A DNA stretch of 64,000 nucleotides from Aquitalea magnusonii. Its GTDB lineage: Bacteria > Pseudomonadota > Gammaproteobacteria > Burkholderiales > Chromobacteriaceae. This document shows, piece after piece, positions 8,544-18,356 of this stretch. Numbering within the stretch: position 1 is the stretch's first letter; each line of letters starts with the position of its first letter. The stretch spans positions 2,294,001 through 2,358,000 of the forward strand of contig NZ_AP018823.1 in assembly GCF_002217795.2 (NCBI RefSeq). Direction: 5' to 3'. The notes under the pieces are model-generated. The model made no database searches and had not been told where the DNA came from. It was given only the letters and a program-made list of their open reading frames with translations. The position numbers and the translations under genes are program-made.

Positions 8544-9977
8544 TTATTCGCCGATGAAGCTGGATTTTTCCTCCACCACCAGCGCGGGATTGTCCAGCGA
8601 CTGCACCCGGAACCGGATGGGGTGGCTGCCGCGGTCGGCGTATTGCGGATCCACCACCACCCGCACCCCAAGGCCCTTGCTGTCGGCAGCCTTGATGGAT
8701 AAGGGCTGCGGCTTGGCAATGGCAATTCCCGGCAGACCGCTCACACTGATGCTGAAGCGCTGATCCTGGCTGGTGGTGTTGATCACGTTCAGCAGATAGC
8801 TGTTTTCCAGCCGGCCATCGCCGGTTTCCTGCACCAGCGAGGCGCGATCACGGATCACATCCACCTTGAACGGCTTGCGCATGGCAAAGGAAATACCGGC
8901 CGCACTGGTGGCCACCAGCAGCAGCAAGGCATACAGCACCACACGCGGACGCCGCAGCCGCGACAGGATGGCCGTTTCCGGATAGCGCCCCTCCAGCGCA
9001 TGTTCGGTGGTGTAGCGAATCAGTCCGCGCGGGTAGGCCAGCTTGTCCATCACTGCGTCGCAGGCATCGATGCAGGCAGCACAGCCTATGCACTCATGCT
9101 GCAGGCCGGCACGGATATCGATGCCGGCCGGGCACACTTGCACGCAAATACCGCAGTTGATGCAGGAGCCCAAGCCCTGCTGCTGCGGATTGCTGCCCTT
9201 CTTGCGCGCACCGCGCGGCTCGCCGCGGGCGGCATCATAGGAAATCACCAGCGTGTCGGCATCGAACATCACACTCTGGAAGCGGGCATAGGGACACATG
9301 TACTGGCATACCTGTTCGCGCATCACTCCGGCCAGCAAATAGGTGCAAGCCGCGTAGAAGAAGATCCAGAACAGCTCCCACGGTCCGTAATCAAAACCGG
9401 GCAGCGCTGCCAGCAGCGCGTGAATCGGGGTGAAGTAGCCCACCAGGGTAAAGCCGGTCAGCAGGGAAAAGGTCAGCATCAGGCTGTGCTTGATCAGCTT
9501 GATGCGCAGCTTGCGCAGGCTCCAGCCTTGCTGGTCCAGCTTGCTGCGCTGGCTGTGGCTGCCCTCGGTCCACTGCTCTATCCACAGCATGATTTCGGTA
9601 TACACCGTCTGCGGACAGGAATAACCGCACCACAGGCGGCCGGCGATGGTGGTCCACAAAAACAGGCCGAAGGCCGAGATAATCAGCAAGGCCGCCAGGT
9701 AGATGAAATCCTGCGGCCAGATAATCAGGCCAAACAGGTAGAACTTGCGTTCCACCAGGTCGAAATTCACCGCCTGCCGCCCATCCCAGCGTAGCCAGGG
9801 CAGGCCCAGAAACACCAGTTGGGTGAGCACGACAAACACAATGCGCCAGTTGTTGAATCGGCCACGCACACTGCGCGGGTAGATTTTCTTCTGCGCGGCA
9901 TATAGCGATACCACCTCCTGCTCGGCAGGTTTGGCGGGAGCGACCTCAATGGGGATTTTCCTGAATGAACCGGACAT
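8544..9977 (-). CDS. ccoG: CcoG (FixG/RdxA), cytochrome cbb3 oxidase assembly ferredoxin
   Basis: This is a 477-residue membrane-bound polyferredoxin. It has N-terminal membrane helices with GYSCPQTVYTEIM and CQYMCPYARFQS, then two 4Fe-4S motifs (CINCGICVQVCP and CIGCAACIDACD) and a C-terminal immunoglobulin-like FixG domain. CcoG is reported to reduce copper for assembly of the CuB site in cbb3 oxidases, which fits its position next to copC-copD. The start is the ATG at 9977 (AAGGAATCT ribosome site); the in-frame ATG at 10058 has no support. It converges with copD. Confidence 0.95.
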   Translation of the reverse strand: MSGSFRKIPIEVAPAKPAEQEVVSLYAAQKKIYPRSVRGRFNNWRIVFVVLTQLVFLGLPWLRWDGRQAVNFDLVERKFYLFGLIIWPQDFIYLAALLIISAFGLFLWTTIAGRLWCGYSCPQTVYTEIMLWIEQWTEGSHSQRSKLDQQGWSLRKLRIKLIKHSLMLTFSLLTGFTLVGYFTPIHALLAALPGFDYGPWELFWIFFYAACTYLLAGVMREQVCQYMCPYARFQSVMFDADTLVISYDAARGEPRGARKKGSNPQQQGLGSCINCGICVQVCPAGIDIRAGLQHECIGCAACIDACDAVMDKLAYPRGLIRYTTEHALEGRYPETAILSRLRRPRVVLYALLLLVATSAAGISFAMRKPFKVDVIRDRASLVQETGDGRLENSYLLNVINTTSQDQRFSISVSGLPGIAIAKPQPLSIKAADSKGLGVRVVVDPQYADRGSHPIRFRVQSLDNPALVVEEKSSFIGE

Positions 9978-10064
9978 AGATTCCTTGGTGGGCGTGGCTG
10001 CAGGCAAGCGGCTGGTCTTGTGCCAGCGGCACAGCAGCCACGGTGAGATGCACTGCATGTGTAA

Positions 10065-10083
10065 AATATCGCATTACGATATT
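10065..10083. promoter_or_regulatory. Perfect 19-bp dyad upstream of ccoG, candidate operator
   Basis: AATATCG-CATTA-CGATATT is a perfect 7-5-7 inverted repeat about 88 bases upstream of the ccoG start. Its even spacing and A/T ends look like a dimeric repressor or activator site. It does not match the FNR consensus TTGAT-N4-ATCAA, and I cannot assign a regulator. Confidence 0.5.
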
Positions 10084-10318
10084 ATTTGCCGACCAGAATG
10101 ACAAGTAAGACCCACGATAGGCGGCCCACCGCCTACAAGCCCATCACCGGACAATAGCGCCACGATCATGCAGATTCGCCGCAGCTTGCCCACAGTTAGC
10201 CGCACGCCAGCATCCGCAAGGGCAGTACGTCGACAATGAATGTGTATTTAAAATGCAACATAAATCGGGCAAAGCGGCGCGCAGTCCGGCCCCGGCGGCA
10301 CAGGTGCCTGGTGGCAAG

Positions 10319-10347
10319 GCTGCGGCTGAGTTGCGGTCAGCCGCAGC
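10319..10347. repeat. Strong inverted repeat in the 600-base ccoG/SBP gap
   Basis: An 11-base perfect stem (GCTGCGGCTGA with TCAGCCGCAGC) encloses a 7-base loop. No T run follows, so it is not an obvious terminator. The surrounding gap (9978-10577) is a divergent intergenic region. Apart from this hairpin and the dyad at 10065-10083 I see no gene in it; its right half is A/T-rich and probably carries the promoter for the next gene. Confidence 0.5.
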
Positions 10348-10577
10348 GCAATGACAAGCAAATTACCGCCCGATTATTAATCATAAAATCGGCAGCAGTG
10401 CTTAATTTTTCAGCGCGTATTGATAATAAAGGCTGTTTAAGCAAGCACCGACACCGCATCAGCCATCCCTCGCCACCTGCCGCAGCAGCATGCCAATACA
10501 TTGGCATTTTCATCCGGCTCGGCTATGTATTAAAGAACAGATCAACCGCAACTGCTCTTGTGGCAAGGAAGAATGGC

Positions 10578-11315
10578 ATGTCAGTCCTACCGGTCACGCT
10601 GCTTGCCAGCGTCATCATGCTGTTATGCCACTGCGCCCAGGCGCAGGATGCCGCCAGGGTGATTGATCTGGAATGTGATCATCTGCCACCGATGTGCAGC
10701 CAGGGAGGGGAGCAGCCTGGGGGCATGATGATAGAAATCGGCAGCGAGGCCATCCGCCGTGCCGGCTTTATTCCCAATGCCAAGATACGCCCATGGAAAC
10801 GGGCGATGCAGGAAGTGACCTCCAGCGCCAGCGCATTGATGATTTACTTTGCCCGCACACCGGAACGCGAAGCGCTGTTTAACTGGATTGCCGTCACCAA
10901 TACCACGGATTTCGGCTTCATCACCCGCGATGGCAGCCCGGCGCTGGACAGCGTGGCGCAGGCCACGGCAGCCGGTCTGATCGGCATTCGCGCCGGCTCC
11001 AGCGTCCGTACCTGGCTGCTGCGCCAAGGCGTGCAGAGCGAGCAACTGGTGGAAAGCCCGCTGGAAGACATGGCCAAGATGCTGAAAGCAGGACGGGTGG
11101 CCAGCTTTTTTGGGGCAGCCACCACCTTCAAGCCGATTTACCAGCGCCAGAACGGCGTCCCGCCGGTGGTGGGTGCGCGCATGTACAGCGACCAGAACTG
11201 GATCGCCTCAGGCCGGATGTTCCCGCGTGAGGATGCCGCCAGGATTGCCGAGGCCATCAACCGCATGAGGCAGGATGGCTTCATCAACCAGGTCATCAGC
11301 AAATACTTCCCCTAG
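10578..11315 (+). CDS. Periplasmic solute-binding protein, family 3-like
   Basis: This is a 245-residue protein with a Sec signal (LLASVIMLLCHCAQAQ). It then has the fold of the amino-acid type (SBP_bac_3) binding proteins: GGMMIEIGSEAIRRAGF, RPWKRAMQEVTSS and a C-terminal EAINRMRQDGFINQVISKY helix. The ATG at 10578 has an AAGGAAG ribosome site; the longer frame upstream is non-coding. No permease or ATPase is adjacent, so it may act as an orphan sensor-type or stand-alone binding protein of the kind frequent in Neisseriales. The ligand is unknown. Confidence 0.8.
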   Translation: MSVLPVTLLASVIMLLCHCAQAQDAARVIDLECDHLPPMCSQGGEQPGGMMIEIGSEAIRRAGFIPNAKIRPWKRAMQEVTSSASALMIYFARTPEREALFNWIAVTNTTDFGFITRDGSPALDSVAQATAAGLIGIRAGSSVRTWLLRQGVQSEQLVESPLEDMAKMLKAGRVASFFGAATTFKPIYQRQNGVPPVVGARMYSDQNWIASGRMFPREDAARIAEAINRMRQDGFINQVISKYFP

Positions 11316-11357
11316 CCCCGCATGGCGGCTGGAGCAAGCACATCATGCCGCTACCGC

Positions 11358-11960
11358 CTACGCCGCCATAAATGGCATCACGTTTTCCATCGCGCGCTGC
11401 AGGTACTGTTCTTTTTCGCCTACCGGTGCCACATAATGCAGGGCACTTCTTGCCGCTTCCAGCCCCTCCAGCCGGGCAATCAGCCAAAACGCAAGATATT
11501 GGGATGCCAGACAGCCACCGGCAGTGGCCAGATTGCCCTTGGCATAGAAAGGCTGATCCAGCACGCCCACCCCCGCCTCCTCCACCCACGGTTTGCTAAT
11601 CAGATCGGTACAGGCCGGCAGCCCGTCCAGCAGGCCAAGCTTTGCCAGCAACAGCGTGCCGGAGCATTGCGCCCCCAGCAGTTGCCGGGCCGGGTCCAGG
11701 CGCAACTGCGACATCAGCCCGGCATCGGCGGCCACCTCCCGCGTTTTCATGCCGCTACCGATGATGACGGCATCGGCCAGGCTGGCCGCTGACAGATCAA
11801 TATGCGATTGCAACACCACGCCATTCATCGACGCCACCGTGGCGCTGGGGCTGGCAATGGAAACCCGCCACCCCGTTTTTTTCACCCGATTGAGAATCCC
11901 CAGTGCAATCAGCGAATCCAGCTCATTGAATCCATCGAATGTCAGAATGGCGATATGCAT
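11358..11960 (-). CDS. DJ-1/PfpI-family protein
   Basis: This is a 200-residue cytoplasmic protein of the class I glutamine amidotransferase-like fold. The nucleophile elbow is visible as GAQCSGTLLLAKLG (Cys near residue 98), preceded by the ADAVIIGSG strand. The N-terminus MHIAILTFDGFNELD and the C-terminal GGCLASQYLAFWLIARLEG are typical of the PfpI/ThiJ branch that also occurs as the sensor domain of AraC regulators. No DNA-binding domain follows. It may be a glyoxalase/deglycase or a hydratase; the substrate cannot be told from sequence. Confidence 0.8.
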   Translation of the reverse strand: MHIAILTFDGFNELDSLIALGILNRVKKTGWRVSIASPSATVASMNGVVLQSHIDLSAASLADAVIIGSGMKTREVAADAGLMSQLRLDPARQLLGAQCSGTLLLAKLGLLDGLPACTDLISKPWVEEAGVGVLDQPFYAKGNLATAGGCLASQYLAFWLIARLEGLEAARSALHYVAPVGEKEQYLQRAMENVMPFMAA

Positions 11961-12145
11961 GTTTTCCCTCGCAAAAGTCGATAATGCCAGCCACAGCCTA
12001 AGTCACTTATGCGGTACAGGCAAAAAATCATGCCGCCAACAACCGTACCCTCCCCCCGCGCCTGCAGTGCAGTGATTGGCCGACCTTGCCGTCATCAGGC
12101 TGCAGCCTGGTGGCCTTGTGTGCCGGTACCGCTGCCCGGCATGCC

Positions 12146-12463
12146 TTAGCCGGTCTCCCGCCCGGATGCGCTGGCACCAACAAACGGTTTTTTATCGGCA
12201 TGTGCATGCTCGTAATCCACCAGGATGCTCATCAGCCGGGTGGCCATTGCCGGGCTTAATGCAGTAAAACGCTCGCTGCTGTAAGCCTGGTTAATGGCAT
12301 GGAACAAGGAGCGGCTCTCTCCGGAGAGGGTGCGCAGATCGCCAAGGGTAAACAAACGGATATCATGGCGTGAGCCCATCAGTAACCAGAACCCGGCGAG
12401 AACGGCACCGTCGCGGTTGCCGTTCATGCTCACGATGCGTGCCAGAATTTCCTTTTCCGTCAT
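12146..12463 (-). CDS. Conserved-looking small hypothetical protein
   Basis: This is a 105-residue protein that I do not recognise. It begins MTEKEILARIVSM and appears soluble and mostly helical, with DIRLFTLGDLRTLSGESRSLFHAINQAY in the middle and a charged end. The ATG at 12463 has a good ribosome site (AAGGGTG), and the upstream extension of the frame lacks one. It stands alone downstream of the GGDEF-EAL gene on the same strand, separated by about 240 bases with no gene, so it could be a separate unit. No function is proposed. Confidence 0.6.
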   Translation of the reverse strand: MTEKEILARIVSMNGNRDGAVLAGFWLLMGSRHDIRLFTLGDLRTLSGESRSLFHAINQAYSSERFTALSPAMATRLMSILVDYEHAHADKKPFVGASASGRETG

Positions 12464-12705
12464 GGTGACACCCTTCTTTCTATCAACAAGCCTGCGGCGC
12501 AGGCATTCCGATGCAGGCAATGCGTCCGCAACGGGGAGGCAAGGCAAGCGCGCGGGATGCCCCGGCTGCACCAAAACAGCAAAGAACGATCATGTCGGAT
12601 GCTGCTGCATGTCCATGCCAAGCCCATGGCCCATCATCCCGCAAAGCGCAGGCGGCGTCGGTGCAGCAGCATACATAAGGACGGGCGGCATGGCTGGGCG
12701 CGGCA

Positions 12706-14607
12706 TCAGCCGGCGCAGGCAAGCGCAGGCAGGTGTTCCCATGTCCGCTGCTGCTCCCAGCCTTGCATCCAGGCAATGATGGACGCGGCCGGCATGGGCC
12801 GGGCAATGGCATAGCCTTGGCAGTAATGGCAGCCCAGTTGCAACAGCATGGCACCATGCGCCAGGCTTTCCACGCCTTCGGCAATGACTTCGCGGTTGAA
12901 GGCGCGCGCCAGCCGGATGATGCTGTCGACGATGTTGCGGTCTTCCGGGCTATTGAGCATATTGCTGACAAAACTCTGGTCGATCTTGAGCATGTCAACC
13001 GGCAGATTGCGGAAGTAGGCCAGTGAGGAGTAGCCGGTTCCAAAATCGTCCAGCGCAAAACTGATGCCATGGGCGCGACACACTGCCAGCGTCTGAATGG
13101 ACTGCACGATGTTCTCCAGCGCTGCCGTCTCCAGCAGCTCCAGCCCGAGCTGGGCCGGTGAGAGCAGCGGAAACTGCGCCAGTTGCTGCAGCAAGTTGTC
13201 GGCAAAATCCGGCTGTTGTAACTGGCTGGCGCTGATATTGATGCTGACATCCAGCACCCAGCCCTGCTGGCGCCAGTGCTCCATTTGCTGCAATACCTGC
13301 TTGCTCACCCAGTCGCCCAGCCCCAGCTCGGTCATGCTGCCTTCCAGCACTTTCAGGAAGCTTTCCGGCAGCAGCAAACCCAGCTCGGGATGCTGCCAGC
13401 GCAACAAGGCTTCCAGTCCGATTACCTTGCCATCGCGCAGATCCACCTTGGGCTGATACACCAGCAGCAGCTCGCCCTGCTCCAGCGCATTGGCCAGCCG
13501 TGATAGCTGGTCGTGGTATTCACGCATCAGCTTGTCCTGGGCCAGATCGTAATAATGGTAGCGGTTTTTACCGGACTGCTTGGCCAGATACATGGCTTGG
13601 TCGGCATGGCGCAGCAAGGTGTCATTGTCCGAGTCGTCATGCGGGTACACCGTGACGCCGATGCTGGCCGAAACCTGGACCAGGCTGCCGGCCAGTGTCA
13701 GTGGCGTGGCCACTGTTTGCAGGACGCGATCCAGCACCAGCCGGTATTCTTCGTCATCGGCCAGATCGGTCAGCAGCAGCACGAACTCATCGCCGCCCAG
13801 CCGGGCAATGATATCGTTGACGCGCAGGGCCAGCCGCAAACGGTCGGCGATATCCACCAGCAACTGATCTCCGGCTTCGTGGCCGAGGCTATCGTTGACT
13901 GCCTTGAAGCCGTCCAGGTCCAGATAACACACCGCCAGGCGCTTGCCGGTGCGTTGCGCGCGGTGAATGACCAGATTCAGCCACTCGGTCAGCAAGCGCC
14001 GGTTGGGCAGGCTGGTGAGCAAATCGTAGTTGGCCATGCGATTGAGTTCGTCTTCATGCAGCCGCAACTGGCTGATATCGGAAAAAAAACCGATATAGTG
14101 CCGCTGCTCCCGGCCTGCGCCGGCAGGCTCACGCAACAAGGTCAGAAACAGGCGGGCGGGATAAGCAGTCCCATCGCGCCTCAGGCAGTTCAACTCCCCG
14201 CACCAACTGCCATGGCGGTACAGTGCGCGCAACATGGCCTTGGGGTGCTGGCCATCCTGCCCTTGGCAGATCAGCATGGCCGGCGTGCGGCCAAGACTGT
14301 CGCGGGCAGAAAAACCGGTAATCGTGCTAAATGCAGGATTCGTCTCAATAATGCGCATGGCACCATCGGTAATGACAATGCCTTCATGGCTGTGACTGAA
14401 CACGCAGGAAGCCAGCCGCAATGCCTCATTGGACAGCTTCAGTTCTTCATTCTGCATTTCCAGTTCGATCTGATGCACTTGCAGCTCGTGCAACATGCGC
14501 AGAGGGTCCGGCGTCCCAGGCAACTGCAGCGGCATGGCCTTGAGCCGCTGCTCGGCACGCTGGCGCAAGCTAGCAGCACTACGTCTTGCATGGGACTTGT
14601 TGGCCAT
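12706..14607 (-). CDS. PAS-GGDEF-EAL cyclic di-GMP turnover protein
   Basis: This is a 633-residue cytoplasmic protein. After a helical N-terminus there is a PAS domain (about residues 65-175), a GGDEF domain with the intact GGDEF motif at 271-275, and an EAL domain starting near residue 380. The signature GLEALLRWQHPE (EAL at 399-401), DDFGTGYSS and IAEGVE are all intact. Both diguanylate cyclase and phosphodiesterase activities are therefore possible. There is no membrane segment. The start lies 5 bases beyond the stop of the CheB-CheR-PAS gene, and its ribosome site overlaps that stop, so the two form one operon and probably one signalling unit. Confidence 0.93.
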   Translation of the reverse strand: MANKSHARRSAASLRQRAEQRLKAMPLQLPGTPDPLRMLHELQVHQIELEMQNEELKLSNEALRLASCVFSHSHEGIVITDGAMRIIETNPAFSTITGFSARDSLGRTPAMLICQGQDGQHPKAMLRALYRHGSWCGELNCLRRDGTAYPARLFLTLLREPAGAGREQRHYIGFFSDISQLRLHEDELNRMANYDLLTSLPNRRLLTEWLNLVIHRAQRTGKRLAVCYLDLDGFKAVNDSLGHEAGDQLLVDIADRLRLALRVNDIIARLGGDEFVLLLTDLADDEEYRLVLDRVLQTVATPLTLAGSLVQVSASIGVTVYPHDDSDNDTLLRHADQAMYLAKQSGKNRYHYYDLAQDKLMREYHDQLSRLANALEQGELLLVYQPKVDLRDGKVIGLEALLRWQHPELGLLLPESFLKVLEGSMTELGLGDWVSKQVLQQMEHWRQQGWVLDVSINISASQLQQPDFADNLLQQLAQFPLLSPAQLGLELLETAALENIVQSIQTLAVCRAHGISFALDDFGTGYSSLAYFRNLPVDMLKIDQSFVSNMLNSPEDRNIVDSIIRLARAFNREVIAEGVESLAHGAMLLQLGCHYCQGYAIARPMPAASIIAWMQGWEQQRTWEHLPALACAG

Positions 14608-14612
14608 CAGCC

Positions 14613-17141
14613 TTACTCCATCTGCTGTTGCAGCCGTGCTTCCAGGCTGGCAATCTCCGTCGTGTCGATGAAAGTGATCACGATCCCGTCAATCACGTTG
14701 TCCAGCCGGCGATAAGGCATGATGCGTACGCGGTACCAGCGGCCATGGCGGCTATATACCCGTTTTTCTTCAAATACCCCGGTGTGCAACACCTTGGCTG
14801 CATCATCCAGCAGCAGCGGATAATCCAGTTCGCTGCGGATATCGGACAAGGGACGGCCAATATCGCCGGGAATGAACTTGAACAGCGCGGTGGCATGGCT
14901 GGTAAAGCGCCGCAAGCGCATGTCACCATCCAGGAACACCGTGGCAATCTCGGTGCTGTTCAGCAGATTGTTCATGTCATTGCGTTCCCAGGTCAGGTCG
15001 TCCAGCTTGGCCTGCAGCTCGGCATTGATGGTTTGCAACTCTTCATTCAGCGACTGCAGCTCCTCGCGCGAGGTGGTCAGCTCCTCATTGGTGGCTTGCA
15101 GCTCTTCATTGCCGGACTTCATTTCTTCCAGCGCAATCTGCATGTCTTCCTGCATCGAGCGCAGCAGCTTGCGGCTCTGCTCCAGCTCGCGCTCCAGCAT
15201 CAGCTCGCGCTCGCTGGCAGAAGTGCGGCGTCGTGACCTGGTCTTGGCTGGCGGCGCTTCGGTAAACACCACCAGCAGCCGGCCCTGCAGCGCTTCCGGC
15301 TGCCGAATGTGTTGTACCGTCAGATGAAAGCTGTGCGGTGTTCCAAAAACATCCACCTGCAAATCATGCAGCTGCACCATTTCCACACCGGACTGAACTT
15401 GCTGGATGGCGGTATGCAGCGCACTAGCCAATCCTTCGCGCGCCATGGCATAGATGTTCACATTCACCTTGCCCGCCGCAGGTTCCAGATAGCGCCCTAC
15501 CCGGCCACTGATATAGAGGATATCCCCGTCGTTATTGATCAATACCCCTGCTGGCGCATAATTTTGCTGAATCAGTTGATCAGTCTGGTATTCAAGGCTT
15601 TTACGGTAATCTGGCATGGTTTCTTCAATTAGCGGCAACAAGCACGACGCTGTGCGCAGCGGTAATTCAAGCATGCGACTGCTGCTGGCTTCGTCGTTGC
15701 GGGAAAAGATGCGATTTTTCTTATCCAGCGGTACAAACAGGGTGGAAAACCGGCCGATGGTTTCTGCGCTGCCCAGCACCAGAATACCGCCGGCACAGAG
15801 CGCGTAATGAAACAAGGGCAGCAGTTGCTCCTGTAATACGCTGTCCAGATAAATCATCAGGTTGCGGCACGACAGGATATCCAGCCGGGTAAATGGCGGA
15901 TCGGAAATGATGTTCTGCGTGGCAAACACAATCATGTCACGGATGTCCTTGCTCACCCGGACATGATCGCCCTCGGCCACAAAGTACTGCTGCAGCCGTG
16001 CCGCCCCCACGTCCGCGGCAATGCTGCCAGCGTAGACGCCACGTCGCGCATGCTGGATGGCGTCGCTGTCCAGGTCTGTGGCATAGATTTGCAGGCTGAA
16101 CTGCCCGGCGGGCTGATGCAATAGCAGCGCCTCGCGAAACAGGATGGCCAGCGAGTACGCTTCCTCGCCGCTGGAGCAGGCAGGCACCCAGGCGCGCAAT
16201 GCCTTGCCTGCCGGATACTGCGCAAACAGCGCCGGCATGGCCATGTCCCGCAAGTAGTCCCACATGGCGGTATCGCGAAAAAACCGGGTAACGCCAATCA
16301 GCAATTCCTTGAGCAGCAAATCACGTTCTTGCAGATTGCCGCGAAAATGCTCGGCATAGGCGGCTATGCTGTCCAACTGCAGCAAGGTCATGCGCCGCTC
16401 GATGCGCCGATTCAGGGTATTGGGCTTGTAATGCGAAAAATCATTGCCGGTATGTTGCTGCAACAAGCTGATGATTTCCCGGATGGCCGCTTGCGGGGCA
16501 GGCAGCGCCAGCGGTGCCGCCGGATGGCTGCATTGCTCAAGCAAGAGGCTGGCCAGGCGTTGCGGGCTGGCGACGAAATCAACCACCCCAAGGTCTATCG
16601 CGCTGCGCGGCATGCTGTCGGCACGTGCGGTCAGCGGATCCTGCGCATAACTCAGCCCGCCGCAGGCCTTGATTTCCTTCAAGCCCAGCATGCCATCCTT
16701 CCCCATGCCGGACAGGATGACGGCCATGCTGCGTCGGCCCAGGCCATGCGCCAGGGTGTGAAACAGGCGATCAATCGGCAAGCGCAGTCCGGCAGGCGGC
16801 GTGGAAAGGTAAAGACAACCATGGTCAAAGCTGAGGGTTTTATTGGGCGGAATCACATAAATGCACTCCGGCAGAATCGGCGTGCCGTGTCCCGCCTCAT
16901 GCACGGCCAGGCGGGTATGGCTGGCCAGCAACTCCGGCAGGATGCTGGCGGAATCAGGGGCCAGATGCTGCACAATCACCAGCGCCACGCCAAGGCCAGG
17001 TGTAATCCCGGCCACCAAGGCTTCCAGCGCTTCCAGTCCGCCGGCGGAGCAGCCAATGCCAATGATGGCAGACGGCTGCGGTGCTTGGTCCGGGCGGATG
17101 GATTGCACCGGCTGGAGTGCTTCAGGGGGGGTAGGTTTCAT
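14613..17141 (-). CDS. CheB-CheR-PAS fusion chemotaxis-type protein
   Basis: This is an 842-residue protein. A CheB methylesterase domain comes first (GCSAGGLEALEAL, catalytic Ser32), followed by CheR N- and C-terminal domains (about 205-475, with IREIISLLQQHTGNDFSHYK and WVPACSSGEEAYSLAILF for SAM binding). A first PAS-like segment lies around 540-620. A long coiled coil with NEELQATNEELTTSREELQ (about 640-720) and a C-terminal PAS domain complete it. No receiver domain precedes CheB, so control is probably through the PAS domains. The ATG at 17141 is preferred to a GTG at 17168. It is co-transcribed with the following GGDEF-EAL gene, linking methylation-type signalling to c-di-GMP. Confidence 0.93.
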   Translation of the reverse strand: MKPTPPEALQPVQSIRPDQAPQPSAIIGIGCSAGGLEALEALVAGITPGLGVALVIVQHLAPDSASILPELLASHTRLAVHEAGHGTPILPECIYVIPPNKTLSFDHGCLYLSTPPAGLRLPIDRLFHTLAHGLGRRSMAVILSGMGKDGMLGLKEIKACGGLSYAQDPLTARADSMPRSAIDLGVVDFVASPQRLASLLLEQCSHPAAPLALPAPQAAIREIISLLQQHTGNDFSHYKPNTLNRRIERRMTLLQLDSIAAYAEHFRGNLQERDLLLKELLIGVTRFFRDTAMWDYLRDMAMPALFAQYPAGKALRAWVPACSSGEEAYSLAILFREALLLHQPAGQFSLQIYATDLDSDAIQHARRGVYAGSIAADVGAARLQQYFVAEGDHVRVSKDIRDMIVFATQNIISDPPFTRLDILSCRNLMIYLDSVLQEQLLPLFHYALCAGGILVLGSAETIGRFSTLFVPLDKKNRIFSRNDEASSSRMLELPLRTASCLLPLIEETMPDYRKSLEYQTDQLIQQNYAPAGVLINNDGDILYISGRVGRYLEPAAGKVNVNIYAMAREGLASALHTAIQQVQSGVEMVQLHDLQVDVFGTPHSFHLTVQHIRQPEALQGRLLVVFTEAPPAKTRSRRRTSASERELMLERELEQSRKLLRSMQEDMQIALEEMKSGNEELQATNEELTTSREELQSLNEELQTINAELQAKLDDLTWERNDMNNLLNSTEIATVFLDGDMRLRRFTSHATALFKFIPGDIGRPLSDIRSELDYPLLLDDAAKVLHTGVFEEKRVYSRHGRWYRVRIMPYRRLDNVIDGIVITFIDTTEIASLEARLQQQME

Positions 17142-17338
17142 CACTTTTTTCTGTACAGATCTCTGCACAGCAGAGAGCCGGCAACACGATGAAGCCGGCA
17201 GTGCCCTGTACCCTACACGCTATTAACCGGTCTGCAAGCATATTCCGCAGCGCAGCATGGAAGATGACCCCTCTGCCGGCCACACCGGCTTGCTCACAAG
17301 ACCATGCACAAACATGCAGGCTGCGGTGGCAAGCGGCG

Positions 17339-18034
17339 CTAGATATGACAAATCAAAGGTGCATGATTGCGGGCGAACAAAACATAACAACTACAGGCGG
17401 CCTGTTGTAAACCTGGTCGATCCAGGATGCTGATCACACCACGGTGGTAGCCAATCAGCCCCTGGTCTTGCAGCCAGCCTGCCGCCCGGGTAATGCCGAC
17501 CCGTCGCACTCCCAGAATGTCGGCCATCTCCTGCTGGGTGAAATGCATTGCAGCCAGTTGCAGACGATCGTCCGCCATCAGCAACCAGCAGGCCAGCCGT
17601 GGCGTGATGTCGTGGCAATGGGCACAGGCTGCCGACAGGGCAAGCTGCTCATAGGTGGAATAAAGATAATGCTGGCTAAGCCTGGTCAAGGGTCGGCTAT
17701 GCCGCAATGCATGCCAGAAGCCAAGACAGCCAAGTCGCATGGCCTGTCCGGCCTCCAGCACCGTGGCCTGCAAGGGCGAGCGGGCCAAACCCAATGCCAG
17801 GCCCGCGCCCAGCATGCCCTCATTGCCGAACATGCCAGCCGAAACCGCGTGGCCGCCGCTGCCGGACTGCAATACCACCAGCCCGGACAGGGGAAAGTAG
17901 ACCTGGTGGCCACCTTGGCCTGGCCCGTCCAGGCGCGCAGCCTGCGGCAAAGTCATCTGTTCGCATCGCGCCAACAGTTGCTGGCGATCGGCTGACGGCA
18001 AGCGCTGCAGAATGCAATTGTGTGGCTGCTGCAT
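17339..18034 (-). CDS. Crp/Fnr-family transcriptional regulator
   Basis: This is a 231-residue protein with an N-terminal cyclic-nucleotide-binding-like beta barrel and a C-terminal helix-turn-helix (FTQQEMADILGVRRVGITRAAGWLQ) plus wing (GVISILDRPGL). It lacks the N-terminal four-cysteine cluster of FNR and does not show a cAMP-binding signature, so the effector is unknown. The ATG at 18034 follows a clear GGGGAG ribosome site, which decides the start over an 82-residue upstream extension. It is divergent from the phasin-like gene and related to the second Crp/Fnr protein at 18793-19506. Confidence 0.85.
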   Translation of the reverse strand: MQQPHNCILQRLPSADRQQLLARCEQMTLPQAARLDGPGQGGHQVYFPLSGLVVLQSGSGGHAVSAGMFGNEGMLGAGLALGLARSPLQATVLEAGQAMRLGCLGFWHALRHSRPLTRLSQHYLYSTYEQLALSAACAHCHDITPRLACWLLMADDRLQLAAMHFTQQEMADILGVRRVGITRAAGWLQDQGLIGYHRGVISILDRPGLQQAACSCYVLFARNHAPLICHI

Positions 18035-18356
18035 TTTCCACTCCCCCGGCAACCCGATATTGGGTGCCACGCTCAGCCTGCGCCATTTCCGCCAGCCCTG
18101 ACTGTGTGTTAACGCGCTTAGCCGGGCAATGCACAAGCCTGCTCTTGGCTGAAAAAGCGCTATGTTTGGCACCGTACATACGGACGAACTGCGGCTATTG
18201 GAAGATGCCGCTGACGGAAGTGCATTTCCGTCTGGCCAGCCGGCTTCCAGCGGTGCCTTGCTGCATCCGGACAGAAGCAAGGCACGGTTTGAACGGATGG
18301 GAAAGAAAGCTGCCTTTCTTTCCGGCCATCACTATGACGCGTTGCGGAGAACCAGC
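18035..18356. other. Divergent intergenic region between crp-like gene and phasin-like gene
   Basis: This 322-base stretch shows no credible gene. It must hold the promoters for the two divergent genes. I see no clear operator or terminator. Confidence 0.5.

Noticed and set aside
12483..13250. Long minus-strand reading frame overlapping the GGDEF-EAL gene
   Set aside because: It lies in another frame of the well-supported EAL domain and has no family pattern.
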